Notes: a model not told the origin generated them from the sequence alone. DNA of 64,000 bases from Engraulis encrasicolus (GCF_034702125.1 NC_085858.1:57928137-57992136); one strand, 5' to 3'. Numbered from the stretch's first letter, positions 11,976 to 25,591 are shown. Numbers and translations are program-made.

Positions 11976-14280
11976 CTATCGCAGAGGGAGGCGCCAGTTT
12001 TGACTGTCAGCTGGACTGCTGGCAGAACTGACTGCCTGATGACTGTTGGCTGCTGCCTGAGCCAGCCTGCTGAAGGTGCTGCGCTGGTGCTTGGCAGACT
12101 GCTGATGGCTAGCAGGTGCCTGTGCCCCAGTGCACAGGCTGGAGGAAGTGGAGGAGTGGTGCTTCATGGCCTTGGCAGGACCTTGAAGTGTCCATCCGAG
12201 TCGTGTCTGCAGGGCCACAGGACAGCCAGGAGGGCCTACGTGCACTGGCTGGATGGGCATGAGGAGGTCTGGGTAGTCCGAACCGATGAGGAGAAGCGGC
12301 TGGACTTGGGTGAATGAATTGAGAGGCAGACCTCTGAGATGGCGGTAGGTCTTTTTCAGAGCCTCAACTGGGTGTGAGTGAGGAGACAGTCCAAGCTCGG
12401 GTGATGTGAAGGCCCGCTGAATCTTGTACTGCCTCTGTGGGTGACTGATGGAGGACACAGAGAAGGACACTGACATGCCAGGCACTGTCCTGATGTCCTG
12501 TCGAATGGTGCGGAGGGCCAGGTCCTCACTCGGTCCCTGTAAGCCGAGCTGCTGTGCTGCTGGGTGGAGGAGCATGGTGCGCTCGGAGCCGTCGTCGAGG
12601 ATGGCGTAGGTCTCCATCCTCTTGCCCCGGTGATGCAGGTGCACCTTCACCATCTTCAGCAGCACGCTACTGCCTCTCCTTGCTGGGTCGAGGTAGTAGG
12701 TAGCGGGTTGGCTGGCTGAAGGCGGCGCAGCTGTCTCTGGCTTGTTGCGGTTGTTGACCTCGTGCAGGATCTCCAGGTGACGGCGGTCGCACTTCCCACA
12801 ACGTGCCTTGAGGTAGCACTGGGCCGCCTGGTGGCCGCGTCCACACCTCCAACACTTGTTTCCAGCCTTAACCCACTCTGAGCGGAGCTCGAGAGACAGG
12901 TTCTTGAAGGCTGAACACTGATTGAAATAATGCTCCTGACTGTTACAGAAGGGGCAGTACTTCTTGGGCTGATCCCCCTGAGGTGATGGCGGAGCTGTAT
13001 TGGATGAGGGGTCTACCAGCAGGACTGTGGTAGGCTGTATGGCAGCAGACTGCTTCCCTCTGGGGCCCCGCTGCTGCTCCGGCTGGCTCGCTACTGCTGC
13101 TGCTGCTGCTTTCGGCGGGTCGATGGTGTCGTCCATCTGCACGGCGACCTCGTGCTCCAGCCAGTCGGCGAAGTCCCGTAGCGTGGGGACAGGCACACGA
13201 ACAGGATCGATGTACCGCCTGAAAGCTGCGCGCAGTTCGTGGGGCAGTTTGGGCAGCAGTCGTGACACATGTGACCCAGTCCGTAACTCCAGCTGCTCCT
13301 GAGTGCCCATCTTATCCAGCATCCCCACCAATGACTGGACCTTCAGGGCGAAGAAGCGGAATCCTTTCTGGTCACCACTCTTGACGGGGGGTTCCAACAG
13401 TAGCAGATTAATCTGCCTGAGTGCCAGCTTGCGGGGCTGGCCGAAGAGTTTGGTGAGTGCTGCCATGGTGTCGCTGTAGGGGGAGCTACTGTGGCAGTAG
13501 GCGTCAGCAACCAGGGCAGCTTCCTCCAGCTTCAGGTGGTCCAGCAGCACCTGATACTTGAAACGCTCGGTCGCGTCGTATGGCAGGACGTTATCGAGCG
13601 CGAGCTGCATCCTGTGGAACTGCCGTGGGTCGTCCTCTGTGAAGAGTGGAATCTTCATTTTGGGCCCACGGTAGGTCGTCTCCCGATAGGGCAGTGACTC
13701 CAGCCGGCGTGGCGGTGGTGGCAGCATGTACTGCTCCGGAGCCTCTGCGGATGCGTGGGACGATGGCTGGGGTCGGTGCAGCTGGGGGGTGCCGCGGGCT
13801 GTACGGCATGGCATACCCTGGCGTGGCCACGTTGGATGGTGATGACTGGTGACCCCGTGGCAGGTGCATGCTCCGGACGCGCTCTGTCAGTTCTGCAATG
13901 AGCGGCGATGTGTGTAGGGGAGCTGCCCTCTGGTGTGGGGTGGACGTCACTGCATCCGCTGTGGTGGCGACGTGTGGCCGAGGCAGAGGTGGCTGGTCTT
14001 GCAGCTGTGGCTCTGGCAGCGACGCACGGCGTGTGACGCTCGCCTGGTGAGCAGGGCTGTGTGAGTGGTCCTGATGCAGGGGTGATGAGGTGGCTTGGTG
14101 GAAGGGAAGCTCCATGAAGAGTGTCCCTCCTTCGGCGCTGCGGTTACCACCTGGTGAGTGGGTTCCAGGTGTAACTGTCTGCACCTGGATGTCTCTGGCA
14201 GGTGAACGTGGCGGAGTGACGCGGTACTGCTCCATCAGGAACTGCACTTCCCTCTGTAGCTGCTTGCAGTCCTCTCGCAC
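11976..14280 (-). pseudogene. BEL/Pao gag-protease, frameshifted
   Basis: The minus-strand reading frame starts near 14280 (MREDCKQLQREVQFLMEQY), runs through a Pro/Ser-rich linker, and shifts frame near 13740-13760. It then continues to a TAG at 11976. Recognisable parts, in order: a DUF1759-like gag core (KIPLFTEDDPRQFHRM through LFGQPRKLALRQINLLLL), a first Cys-His cluster (CPFCNSQEHYFNQC), a zinc knuckle (CWRCGRGHQAAQC), and a retroviral-type aspartic protease with the variant active site AILDDGSERTML. Gag packages RNA and protease matures it. The last segment ends in a Ser/Gln-rich tail without any RT motif. The frame change could be an indel or a programmed shift, and an indel is simpler. 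Confidence 0.85.
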
Positions 14281-14407
14281 TCATCCTGTGGCAGGCGTCG
14301 CTGGGGCAGGTGCACCAAGTAGTCGTCCAGGTGGCGGGCTGGTGCTGCTCACGACGGGAACGGATGTTGCCATCAGGATTATCCATCTTCACTGTGCAAA
14401 AACACTA

Positions 14408-14426
14408 TATCCGGCGAGAGGGACCA
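14408..14426 (-). other. Primer-binding site of the BEL/Pao element
   Basis: Directly inside the right (5') LTR the plus strand reads CCGGCGAGAGGGACCA, which has the form of a tRNA 3' end finishing in CCA. The minus strand (TGGTCCCTCTCGCCGG) would pair with it. I could not assign the tRNA. Confidence 0.55.
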
Positions 14427-15592
14427 TGAAAAAAATGGTGCGCATTATGAAACTCTGAAAGGACTGTATAGGGTTGGTTCAGGGAAAAATAGTAAACTGC
14501 ACAGGTTGTCCGGCCAGAACAAAAATAGATAATCCCAAATGAAGAGACACACACACACACGTTGTAGGGAACCCTTGAAACCAATGAACCGTGGTTTACT
14601 ATAAAAATAGAAAACAGAAAATGCAAACAAGACATAAGTGAATTATATACATAATAAAGATGAATATACATAATACACATGAATATATACATAATAGGCC
14701 TAAGAAATAACACGAATGCACAACATTCATGAATGAAATACAATATATACAAATATATACAAGGGGAAAAAATGAGAGATAAATGCCAATGCAAATATCT
14801 TTACCAGAGAGAATGGATAAATGTCTAAAACAAATATCCTTAACCTACATACATGCGTAAATGCCCACAGCAAGTTACACAGTGCAAAGCCAATGAAAAC
14901 ACACAGAGTGTGTTGCATAAGGAAAAAAGGAGCGTGGCTCCTTTAAAAGGGGCGAGACAAGCGCTCCCTGCGTGACTACACGCACAGAGGAGAACAGGTC
15001 ACGCAGCTCTTGAATGAAACACTGACATGTGTAACGCTACTCTGCCAAAGTAACACATTGCTCAACAAATCAGCGACATTCTGACAAAACCGCGGCATAG
15101 AGGAACAATAAGTGCTATTACAAATCTAACAGACAAACAGTGAAACACGGACATACTCGCGCTGCCGCCGCGATGTTGCAATATAACAAACAACCGCGAG
15201 TAATACACAAACAATACAGTAACAACACAGTAATAGCAACTTACGTTCTCATAGACGCACGGCTAAACACAGAGAGGTGGACATTAGGAGTCTGAGATGT
15301 CCGTGGAGTACAGAAAGAAGGAAAGAAACGGAGAGAAAAGGTAGAGGTGACTCCTGCATTAACAAACAGTCCAGCGTGGACTCCTGTTCTGGTCGCACTG
15401 CGCTGCATTGCATAGCTCCGACCCTGCTGACCAGTTTGTGGCGCGAAAGTCTATGCAAATGAGCTCGTGGACAGCTCGTGCACGAAGGTCTGCACCAATC
15501 GTAGGAGACAATAACAGCGTGTGCAAAACGTCACTGGTACAGACACAGACACAGACACAGACTCAGACACCCTGACGCCAGAATTCTGAACA
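14427..15592 (-). repeat. Right LTR (5' LTR of the minus-strand element)
   Basis: Direct repeat partner of 10407-11573, ending ATTCTGAACA immediately before ATATG. Confidence 0.93.
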
Positions 15593-15696
15593 ATATGGTA
15601 TACACCCTGTCCAATGAAGCAAGTGATCATAGACTCAGATCATAAACTGAGACAACCTGCTCACATACATGAACATAGATGCTCATGGCAGCACGG

Positions 15697-16045
15697 GGTG
15701 TGGGGACCTTTTCATTGACCCTCATTTGTGAGGACCTTTTCCTATTCAGTGACCCTCATGTCATGTGTGGCGACCTTTTCCTATTCAGTGACCCTCATGT
15801 GTGGGGGCCTTTTCCTATTCAGTGACCCTCATGTGTGGGAACCTTTTCCTATTCAGTGACCCTCATGTGTGGGGACCTTTTCCTATTCAGTGACCCTCAT
15901 GTGTGGGGACCTTTTCCTATTCAGTGACCCTCATATGTGGGGACCTTTTCCTATTCAGTGACCCTCATGTGTGGGGACCTTTTCCTATTCAGTGACCCTC
16001 GTGTGTGGGGACCTTTTCCTATTCAGTGACACCTCGTGTGTGTGT

Positions 16046-16076
<31 letters not shown>

Positions 16077-16140
16077 GTCACCTTTTCCTTTTCTGTGACC
16101 CTCATGTGGGGGACCTTTTCCTATTCAGTGACCCTCATGT
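15697..16140. repeat. Minisatellite array 2
   Basis: About 12 copies of the CCTTTTCCTATTCAGTGACC unit seen in array 1, interrupted at 16035-16078 by (GT)n and a run of G. It precedes the conserved block upstream of LRR exon C. Confidence 0.92.
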
Positions 16141-16297
16141 TAACTCTTTGCTAAGGTGTAGAAGGGACTCCCCCCTCTGTAACATGGATACAAACACAGT
16201 GTTCCACAGACTACCTCTCAGTCTCCACTCCCTGAGCCAGAACCAGATGTTAACTCTTTGGTGTCGGAGGGACTCCCCTCACTGGAATGTGTACATA

Positions 16298-18209
16298 GTT
16301 TAGTTTATTAGGATCCCCATTAGCTGGGCGCAAACCCAGGTATTCTTCCTGGGGTCCAACAATAAAATCACACACAATTAAAAGTTCTACACAAATCTGT
16401 ACATTCATTTAAGCACCATACATTGAAAAGAAAGACAGAAAAAAAGAAAAAAAAATATTTAATATAAACATAAACATAAATTACTATAATAATGGTTTAA
16501 GACCTTGTGACAAACATCTCTACCTCTGCACTAACCTAGTTTATATATGATAGGCTCAGATGTTTTTTCACCTGTTTTTTAAAAACCACTTTACTATTCA
16601 ATATAGTTAATTTGGTTGGCAAATTGTTCCATGCTTTAATTGATCTATATTCAACAGTGCGTAGAAATGCATTCGTATTGCTCTGTGGGATGCTCAGTCT
16701 CCCTGCTGCTGCATGCCTTGCGTTATATGTGTGAATATCACAGCTTTTACAGAGGAGATTATAGCGATTTAATGGCATTTTGTTGTGTAAAACTGCCCAA
16801 GTAAAGAGACATGAAGCCTTTCCTCCACTCTCAACCACTGTAAAACTGAATGCATGTAGGTGATATTTGTTGTGTAGGAACATTTAAGAACAAGACGTGC
16901 TGCCTTGTTTTGGACTCGCTGAAGTTTAGCAAGGTGATCTTTGTTGGCATTTGACCACACAATAGTACAGTACTCCATCTGTGCTAAAACCAAAGAGCAT
17001 ACAATCCTTTTCCTTAGTTCTTGAGTGAGAAACTGGCCACCATGCCTGAGTAGTGCCAAGCCACTACTCATTTTCTTAACCATGTGGTCAATCTGTTTAG
17101 ACCAGGACAGTCTGCTATCTATGATGACTCCAAGTAGCTTTACTTCCTTTACCTGTTCAATTTGTTCTTTGTTAATGCACAGATTAAGTGCTGGGTCACG
17201 ACTCAATGAGTGACTAGAGCCAAAAACAATACTTTTGGTTTTAGATATATTGAGAACGAGTTTGTTTTGTTTTACCCATCTTTCTATTGTTCCTAGCACC
17301 TTGTTCAAAACTTGTGTCAGTTCAGCTGATGTTTTTGCAGATGTATAAATAGAAGTATCATCTGCATACATTACAACTTTTGCATTTTGTATCGCCGAAG
17401 GTAAATCATTTGTGAAAATAGAATACAACAAAGGTCCCAAACAACTGCCTTGCGGCACCCCACAGTCTACATTCACACTGCTTGAGAAACTACAGTACCA
17501 TTAAAATATACCTTTTGGGATCTATTTGTCAGATAGCTATTTAACCAATTTAGTGCTGACTGTTTAAAACCATATCTCTCAAACTTTTGAAGTAACAGTC
17601 CATGATCAATGACATCAAATGCTGCAGTAAAATCTAGAAGGACAGCACCACAGATTTTTTTTGTTATCGATTTCTTGCAGCCAGTCATCGGTCATTTGAG
17701 TTAATGCTGTACATGTTGAAAATCCTTTTCTGTAGGCATGTTGAAATTCTGTTAATAAATTATTCTCAGAAAAATAATGCTGAATTTGATTAAAAACTAT
17801 TTTCTCAAATATTTTACTAAGTGCTGGAAGCAAACTTATTGGTCTGCTATTTGGTGGTGTAAAAGTTTTCTTTTTATCTTTAGGTAGTGGTATAATTTTT
17901 GCTTCCTTCCAGGCTTGGGGAAAAATGCAACTCGTTAAGCTAACATTCAATATGTGGCAAATGGGCTGGGAGATGTAACTCACTGCCATTTTCAGAAACT
18001 TACCATCTACGTTGTCAATGCCTGCTTGCTGGTCCTTGCAACATGAAGTAATTACCTGTAACTTGCTCACTGTATCCTCCTCCACTTTGGCAAACTGAAA
18101 GCTACAAGATTGCTCCTTAATTAGTTGCCCTATCATAAGGTTGGAGTCATGACTCCCCCCTGATAATTGCTCTCTCCTTAATTTAGCCACTTTTTTATGA
18201 AAATAATTA
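16298..18209 (-). mobile_element. Second LINE family (Jockey/CR1-like), 5'-truncated
   Basis: The insertion splits the unit C upstream block: TGTACATA at 16290-16297 continues at ACATACACACAGTAG (18210). ACATA is therefore duplicated at both ends. On the minus strand the 3' end reads CTAATGGGGATCCTAATAAA followed by CTAAACT, a terminus common in fish LINEs. Only reverse-transcriptase sequence is present and the endonuclease is lost by 5' truncation. The clade was not assigned. Confidence 0.8.
16536..18180 (-). pseudogene. Reverse transcriptase of the second LINE, frameshifted
   Basis: Minus-strand fragments in shifting frames carry WKEAKIIPLPKDKKKTF, SRPISLLPALSKIFEKIV, LLTEFQHAYRKGFSTCTALT, GAVLLDFTAAFDVIDHGLL, CGVPQGSCLGPLLYSIFTND, the catalytic MYADDTSIYTS, LLGVIIDSRLSW and a C-terminal region. 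At least two frame changes occur, near 17630-17690 and 17475, plus one near 16800. The protein is dead, but the domain order is that of a non-LTR reverse transcriptase and differs from the L2 and Rex1-like copies here. Confidence 0.85.
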
Positions 18210-18362
18210 ACATACACACAGTAGACCACTGCGTAGCCTAAATGGTGGTCTCTGGGCCAGAACCAGTTGAAACCCCCTGGTCTAAGTAACAGAAGGTGCC
18301 AAAACAGTGTCCTGCTCTGCTCTCTCTTCTTTATCTCTCTCTCTCTCTCTCCCTCTCTCCAG

Positions 18363-18536
18363 GCTTAAGGACTGCAGTATTACAGAAGAGGGCTGTGCTG
18401 CTCTGGCTTCAGCGCTGATTTCAAACCCCTCACACCTGACAGTGCTGTATCTGAATAAGAATAAACTTGGAGACTCTGGAGTGAAGCAGATCTCTACTCT
18501 ACTCAGGATACTAAGCTGTAAACTACAGATACTGGC
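18363..18536 (+). CDS. NLR leucine-rich-repeat exon C (174 bp)
   Basis: Third LRR exon, between CTCTCCAG and GTAAGT. It encodes CSITEEGC, LASALISNPSHLTVLYL and NKNKLGDSGVKQISTLL, in the same phase and length as A, B, D and E. The downstream intron begins GTAAGTAATGACACCA and enters (GT)n, which is then split by the Rex1-like LINE. Confidence 0.9.
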
Positions 18537-18609
18537 GTAAGTAATGACACCAAAAAGTGTGAGGAAGCACACTACCCACTATTATAGTTCATCAAGAAAA
18601 CAATAAGAT

Positions 18610-18610
<1 letters not shown>

Positions 18611-18679
<69 letters not shown>

Positions 18680-18692
18680 TGTGCGTGTGCGT

Positions 18693-18727
<35 letters not shown>
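18611..18727. repeat. (GT)n / (GCGT)n compound microsatellite
   Basis: GT tract with a central GTGC tetranucleotide section. It is directly followed by GTAGAGTAGAGTAG, the tail of the minus-strand Rex1-like LINE. Confidence 0.95.
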
Positions 18728-21814
<3,087 letters not shown>

Positions 21815-22058
21815 GGAGACCTTTTCAGTGACCCTCATGACATGTGTGGGGACCTTTTCCTATTCAGTGACCCTCATGTGTGGGGACCTTTTCCTATTCA
21901 GTGACCCTCATGTGTGGGGACCTTTTCCTATTCAGTGACCCTCATGTGTGGGGACCTTTTCCTATTCAGTGACCCTCATGTGTGGGGACCTTTTCCTATT
22001 CAGTGACCCTCATGTGTGGGGACCTTTTCCTATTCAGTGACCCTCATGTGTGGGCGAC

Positions 22059-22212
22059 TGTAGCGAAGGGGAGTAGAGTTGCCCAGCTGGGACTCGAACC
22101 CAGACCTTCTGGGGTAGTAAACCGGGGCTCTGACCGCTACACCAAAGAGCCAGGCTCGTTGGCATGTTAGTCAGAACACACCCACAACCCTAGTGATGGT
22201 CACTCCATCACA
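22059..22212 (-). repeat. Mini-element LTR, left copy (3' LTR)
   Basis: A 154-bp repeat with TG...CA ends, identical base for base by eye to 22450-22603. It contains the A box (22134-22144) and B box (22090-22100) on the minus strand. Confidence 0.92.
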
Positions 22213-22232
22213 CTGCCTTCCCCTTCGGGAAG
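22213..22232 (-). other. Polypurine tract of the mini-element
   Basis: Minus strand GAAGGGGAAGGCAG immediately precedes the TGTGATGG start of the 3' LTR. Confidence 0.6.
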
Positions 22233-22429
22233 CGCACCCGTGCGCTTCACACACTCATGGTGTACCTCACGCAACTGCCCATCATGCTTCTCCCATCCAG
22301 TGTGCCCCGTCATCAATGCTTCACCCATCACTGGGGTACCTCACACCGGGGTCACCAATCCTGGGGGTCCCTCACATGGAATTACGGCTCACACACCATG
22401 GGTACGCTTCCGATGGCCTCACGGTAGCC

Positions 22430-22447
22430 ATCCCACTTCTGACACCA
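22430..22447 (-). other. Primer-binding site matching tRNA-Leu
   Basis: The plus strand reads ATCCCACTTCTGACACCA, the form of a vertebrate tRNA-Leu 3' end with CCA. The minus strand TGGTGTCAGAAGTGGGAT would prime there, 2 bp inside the 5' LTR. Confidence 0.75.
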
Positions 22448-22449
22448 TT

Positions 22450-22603
22450 TGTAGCGAAGGGGAGTAGAGTTGCCCAGCTGGGACTCGAACCCAGACCTTC
22501 TGGGGTAGTAAACCGGGGCTCTGACCGCTACACCAAAGAGCCAGGCTCGTTGGCATGTTAGTCAGAACACACCCACAACCCTAGTGATGGTCACTCCATC
22601 ACA
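22450..22603 (-). repeat. Mini-element LTR, right copy (5' LTR)
   Basis: Identical partner of 22059-22212. The A box is at 22525-22535 and the B box at 22481-22491. Confidence 0.92.
22472..22547 (-). promoter_or_regulatory. tRNA-like segment / pol III type 2 promoter in LTR
   Basis: The minus strand has A box TGGTGTAGCGG (fits TRGYNNARYGG) and, 33 nt later, B box GGTTCGAGTCC (perfect). A T-arm follows (CTGGG, loop TTCGAGT, CCCAG), and outer 6-7 bp can pair (AGCCTGG with CTGGGC, including G-U pairs) over about 75 nt. The D and anticodon arms are not canonical and no T-run terminator follows, so this is tRNA-derived rather than a working tRNA gene. An identical copy is at 22081-22156. Confidence 0.72.
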
Positions 22604-23229
22604 GGCACCTTTTCCTATTCAGTGACCCTCATGTGTGGGGACCTTTTCCTATTCAGTGACCCTCATGTGGGGACATTTTCCTATTCAGTGACCCTCATGA
22701 CATGTGTGGGACCTTTTCAGTGACCCTCATGTGTGGGGACCTTTTCCTATTCAGTTTCCCTCATGTGTGGGGACCTTTTCCTATTCAGTAACCGTCATGT
22801 GTGGGGACCTTTTCCTATTCAGTGTCCCTCATGTGTGGGGACCTTTTCCTATTCAGTGACCTTCATGTGTGCGGGACCTTTTCCTATTCAGTGACCCTCA
22901 TCTTAACTGTTTGCTAAGGTGTAGAAGGGACTCCCCCCTCTGTAACATGGATACAAACACAGTGGGCCACAGACTACCTCTCAGTCTCCACCCCCTGGGC
23001 CAGAAGATGTTAACTCTTTGGTGTCAGAGGGACTCCCTTCACTGGAATGTGTACATACACACAGTAGACCACTGCTTAGTCTGAATGGTGGTCCCTGGGT
23101 CAGAACCAGTTGAAACCTCCTGGTCTAAGTAACAGAAGGTGCCAAAACAATGTCCTGCTCTCTCTGTCTCTCATTATTTACCCTTCAACCTCCTCTTCTT
23201 TATCTCTCTCTCTCTGTCCCTCTCTCCAG

Positions 23230-23403
23230 GCTTGAGCACTGCAGTATAACAGAAGAGGGCTGTGCTGCTCTGACTTCAGCGCTGATTTCAAACCCCTCAC
23301 ACCTGAGACAGCTGCATCTGACTGGTAGTACACCAGGGAATTCAGGTGTGAAGCAGATCTCTACATTACTCAGGAATCCAGACTGTAAACTAGAGAAACT
23401 GAG
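23230..23403 (+). CDS. NLR leucine-rich-repeat exon D (174 bp)
   Basis: Fourth LRR exon, between CTCTCCAG and GTGAGC. It encodes CSITEEGC, LTSALISNPSHLRQLHL and TGSTPGNSGVKQISTLL. The second repeat core is atypical (TGSTPGNS where NNKLGDS is usual), which may weaken that LRR turn. The downstream intron differs from A-C (GTGAGCACAGACTC), so this is the last unit of the tandem series. A Tc1-type element sits about 110 bp downstream. Confidence 0.9.
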
Positions 23404-23512
23404 GTGAGCACAGACTCAAGCAGAATCACAAACTGAAGCTTAATTAGAGGACTCAGAAACTGTTTTTACCCCACAACCATCAGACTACTGAACTGTGGCT
23501 ACCTGCTAGATA

Positions 23513-25086
23513 CAGTGAGGAGAATAAGTATTTGATCCCTTGCTGATTTTGTTGGTTTGCCCACTAATAAAGACATGATCAGTATTTAATGTTAATGATA
23601 ATATGTATTCTAACATGGAGAGACAGAATATCAAAAAGAAAATGCAGAAATTAACTCTAAAGAATATATAATAATTGATTTATATTTAATTGAGGGAAAT
23701 AAGTATTTGATCCCCTGCCAACCATTAAGAGTTCTGATCCCGCAGATCAAATGGCACTTCCAATCAACTTGTTATCTGAATTGAACACACCTATTAATAG
23801 TAACCTACACAAAAGACACATTGAATCTGCAGAATCAGTCCACAGAATCAGTCAATCAATCAAACTAAACTCGCCAACATGGGACAGACCAAAAAGCTGT
23901 CAAAGGATGTTAGGGGCAAGATTTTAGAACTCAACAAGGCTGAAATGGGCTCCTGGATATTAAAGAACAAACTGTTGGTGTATTTCTTCCCAATTTTAGG
24001 ACATACAAAATGATCATCAATCATCAATCTTAGGCCTGTCTCTGGTTCCTTACAAGATTTGACCTTGTGGGAATTTAATAACCAGCTTAAAACTGTATGG
24101 GAGGAGCTAGGAAATGATCTCAAGGCAGCTGGGACCTCAATCACTAAGAAAACTATTGGAAACACATTGATACCACAGCGGATTAAAATCCTGCAGTGCA
24201 TGTATGGTACCCCGGCTTCAGAAGGAACCTGTTCAGGCTCACCTGAGGTTTGCCAATGAACATCAAACTGGATTAGGATATGATTGGGAGGTGCTGGAAT
24301 CAGATGACACCAAAATCAAACTGTTTGGCATTAACACAACTCGATGTGTTTGGAGGAAGAGAAATGCTGCCTATGATCCCAAGAACAACACCTTCTCCAA
24401 CATCATAAATGAAAGTGGTAACATAATGTTTTGAGGTTGTTTGTCTGGCCAAGACACAGGACAACTTCACATCGTCAAGAAATGGATGGAGGGAGACATG
24501 TAAACGTACAATGCTGCATGCCAACCTCTTTCCCACCACCACTAGACTGAAGGTGGGTCATGGATTGGCGTCCCAATATGATAATAATCCATAACATACA
24601 GCCCAAGCAACGAAGGAGTAGCTCAAGCAGAAGCACATTAAGGTCATGAAGTGGCCTAGACAGTTTCCAAACATTAACCCTATAATAATCCTGTGAAGGG
24701 AACAGAAGCTCCCATTTGGCAAGCTGCAGTCATACAACTTATTTAGAGATGATCTGCATAGAAAAGTGGACAAAAATCCTTTCTAATATATCCACAAACA
24801 TTGTCATTAACTGAAAGAAACATCTGACCTCTGTATGAGAAAACAAGGGCTTTGCCACCAAGTATTTTGTCTTCTTTGACTAGAGGGGTCAAATACTTAT
24901 TTTCCTCAATGGAATACAAATCAATTAAAATATATTCTTCAAAGTTATTTTCTGGATTTTCTTTTTGATATTCTGTCTCTCTATATTAGAATACATTTTA
25001 TCATTAATGTTATAGAATGATCATGTCTTTATTAGTGGGCAAACCAACAAAATCAGCAAGGGATCAAATACTTATTCTCCTCACTG
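23513..25086 (+). mobile_element. Tc1/mariner-type transposon, decayed interior, perfect ends
   Basis: TA duplications at 23511-23512 and 25087-25088 flank inverted ends starting CAGTGAGGAGAATAAGTATT. The terminal 69 bp are identical on the two sides by eye (23513-23581 versus 25018-25086). Inside is a degraded Tc1-type transposase. The GAAATAAGTATTTGAT motif repeats internally near 23697 and 24892, giving the usual inner and outer repeats. Confidence 0.88.
23880..24480 (+). pseudogene. Tc1-type transposase remnant
   Basis: Starts near ATGGGACAGACCAAAAAGCT (MGQTKKLSKDVRGKILELNK), typical of the helix-turn-helix N-terminus. Around 24204-24434 it continues as RLQKEPVQAHLRFANEHQTG, ESDDTKIKLFGIN (the first catalytic Asp block, normally WSDETK) and RCVWRKRNAAYDPKNN. 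Stops, frameshifts and a large gap between the two parts rule out function. Confidence 0.8.
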
Positions 25087-25112
25087 TATATTGGTGTGAG
25101 TGTTTGAGTGTG

Positions 25113-25255
<143 letters not shown>

Positions 25256-25448
25256 AGTGTGCCTATCTCTACTGCACTACTACACAAGGGAAATTACCTG
25301 AATACGTGATATGTGCCATTGTACTTTCTGGATTCTGGATTCTTTCTGGAACAGACGTTTGTGTATATCAATACAATCGTTTTTGTGCACATATTTTGTT
25401 CAGGTCTTGTGATCAATGTGTGTCTGCATGAGACTTTGAGTGCAGTGC

Positions 25449-25522
25449 TCTGTCTGTCTGTCTGTCTGTCTCTCTGTCTCTCTTTCTCTTTCTCTTTCTC
25501 TTTCTCTTTCTCTTTCTCTTTC

Positions 25523-25573
<51 letters not shown>

Positions 25574-25588
25574 CTCTCTCTCTCACTC
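25449..25588. repeat. Long CT/CTTT tract forming the acceptor of LRR exon E
   Basis: About 140 bases of pure pyrimidine-rich CTGT, CTTT and CT repeats run up to the CAG at 25589-25591, an extremely long polypyrimidine tract. Confidence 0.93.
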
Positions 25589-25591
25589 CAG

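Larger units (their letters stand above)
10407..15592 (-). mobile_element. BEL/Pao-type LTR retrotransposon, internally deleted
   Basis: A 5.19-kb minus-strand element with two LTRs of about 1.17 kb, flanked by ATATG at 10402-10406 and 15593-15597. The empty-site form GTAACATATGGTATACACC is seen at 21705-21725. The interior (about 2.85 kb) holds gag and protease only, with a primer-binding site beside the right LTR and a purine-rich tract beside the left LTR. Reverse transcriptase, RNase H and integrase are absent, so the copy would need enzymes in trans. The LTRs are nearly identical, which implies a recent insertion. Confidence 0.88.
22059..22603 (-). mobile_element. TRIM-like LTR mini-retrotransposon with tRNA-like LTRs
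   Basis: Two identical 154-bp direct repeats (TGTAGCGAAGGGG...CTCCATCACA on the plus strand) enclose 237 bp. On the minus strand the LTR starts TGTGATGG and ends CGCTACA. Beside the 5' LTR is a primer-binding site matching the tRNA-Leu 3' end, and beside the 3' LTR a purine tract. It lies in a minisatellite unit whose GGGAC appears as GCGAC and GGCAC on the two sides, a likely 5-bp duplication with one change each. There is no coding capacity. LTR identity implies a very recent insertion or gene conversion. Confidence 0.82.
21815..22900. repeat. Minisatellite array 3
   Basis: The longest array of the TGTGGGGACCTTTTCCTATT unit, interrupted by the 545-bp LTR mini-element at 22059-22603. It precedes the conserved block upstream of LRR exon D. 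Confidence 0.92.

Noticed and set aside
22081..22156. A functional tRNA gene
   Set aside because: A and B boxes and the T-arm are present, but the D and anticodon arms do not fold canonically, no T-run terminator follows, and an identical copy lies in the second LTR. It was kept as a tRNA-like promoter only.
22059..22603. Two tandem SINEs rather than an LTR element
   Set aside because: No A-rich or simple-repeat tail is present. The repeats have TG...CA ends, a tRNA-Leu primer site and a purine tract at the correct inner sides, and a shared target site, all of which favour an LTR structure.
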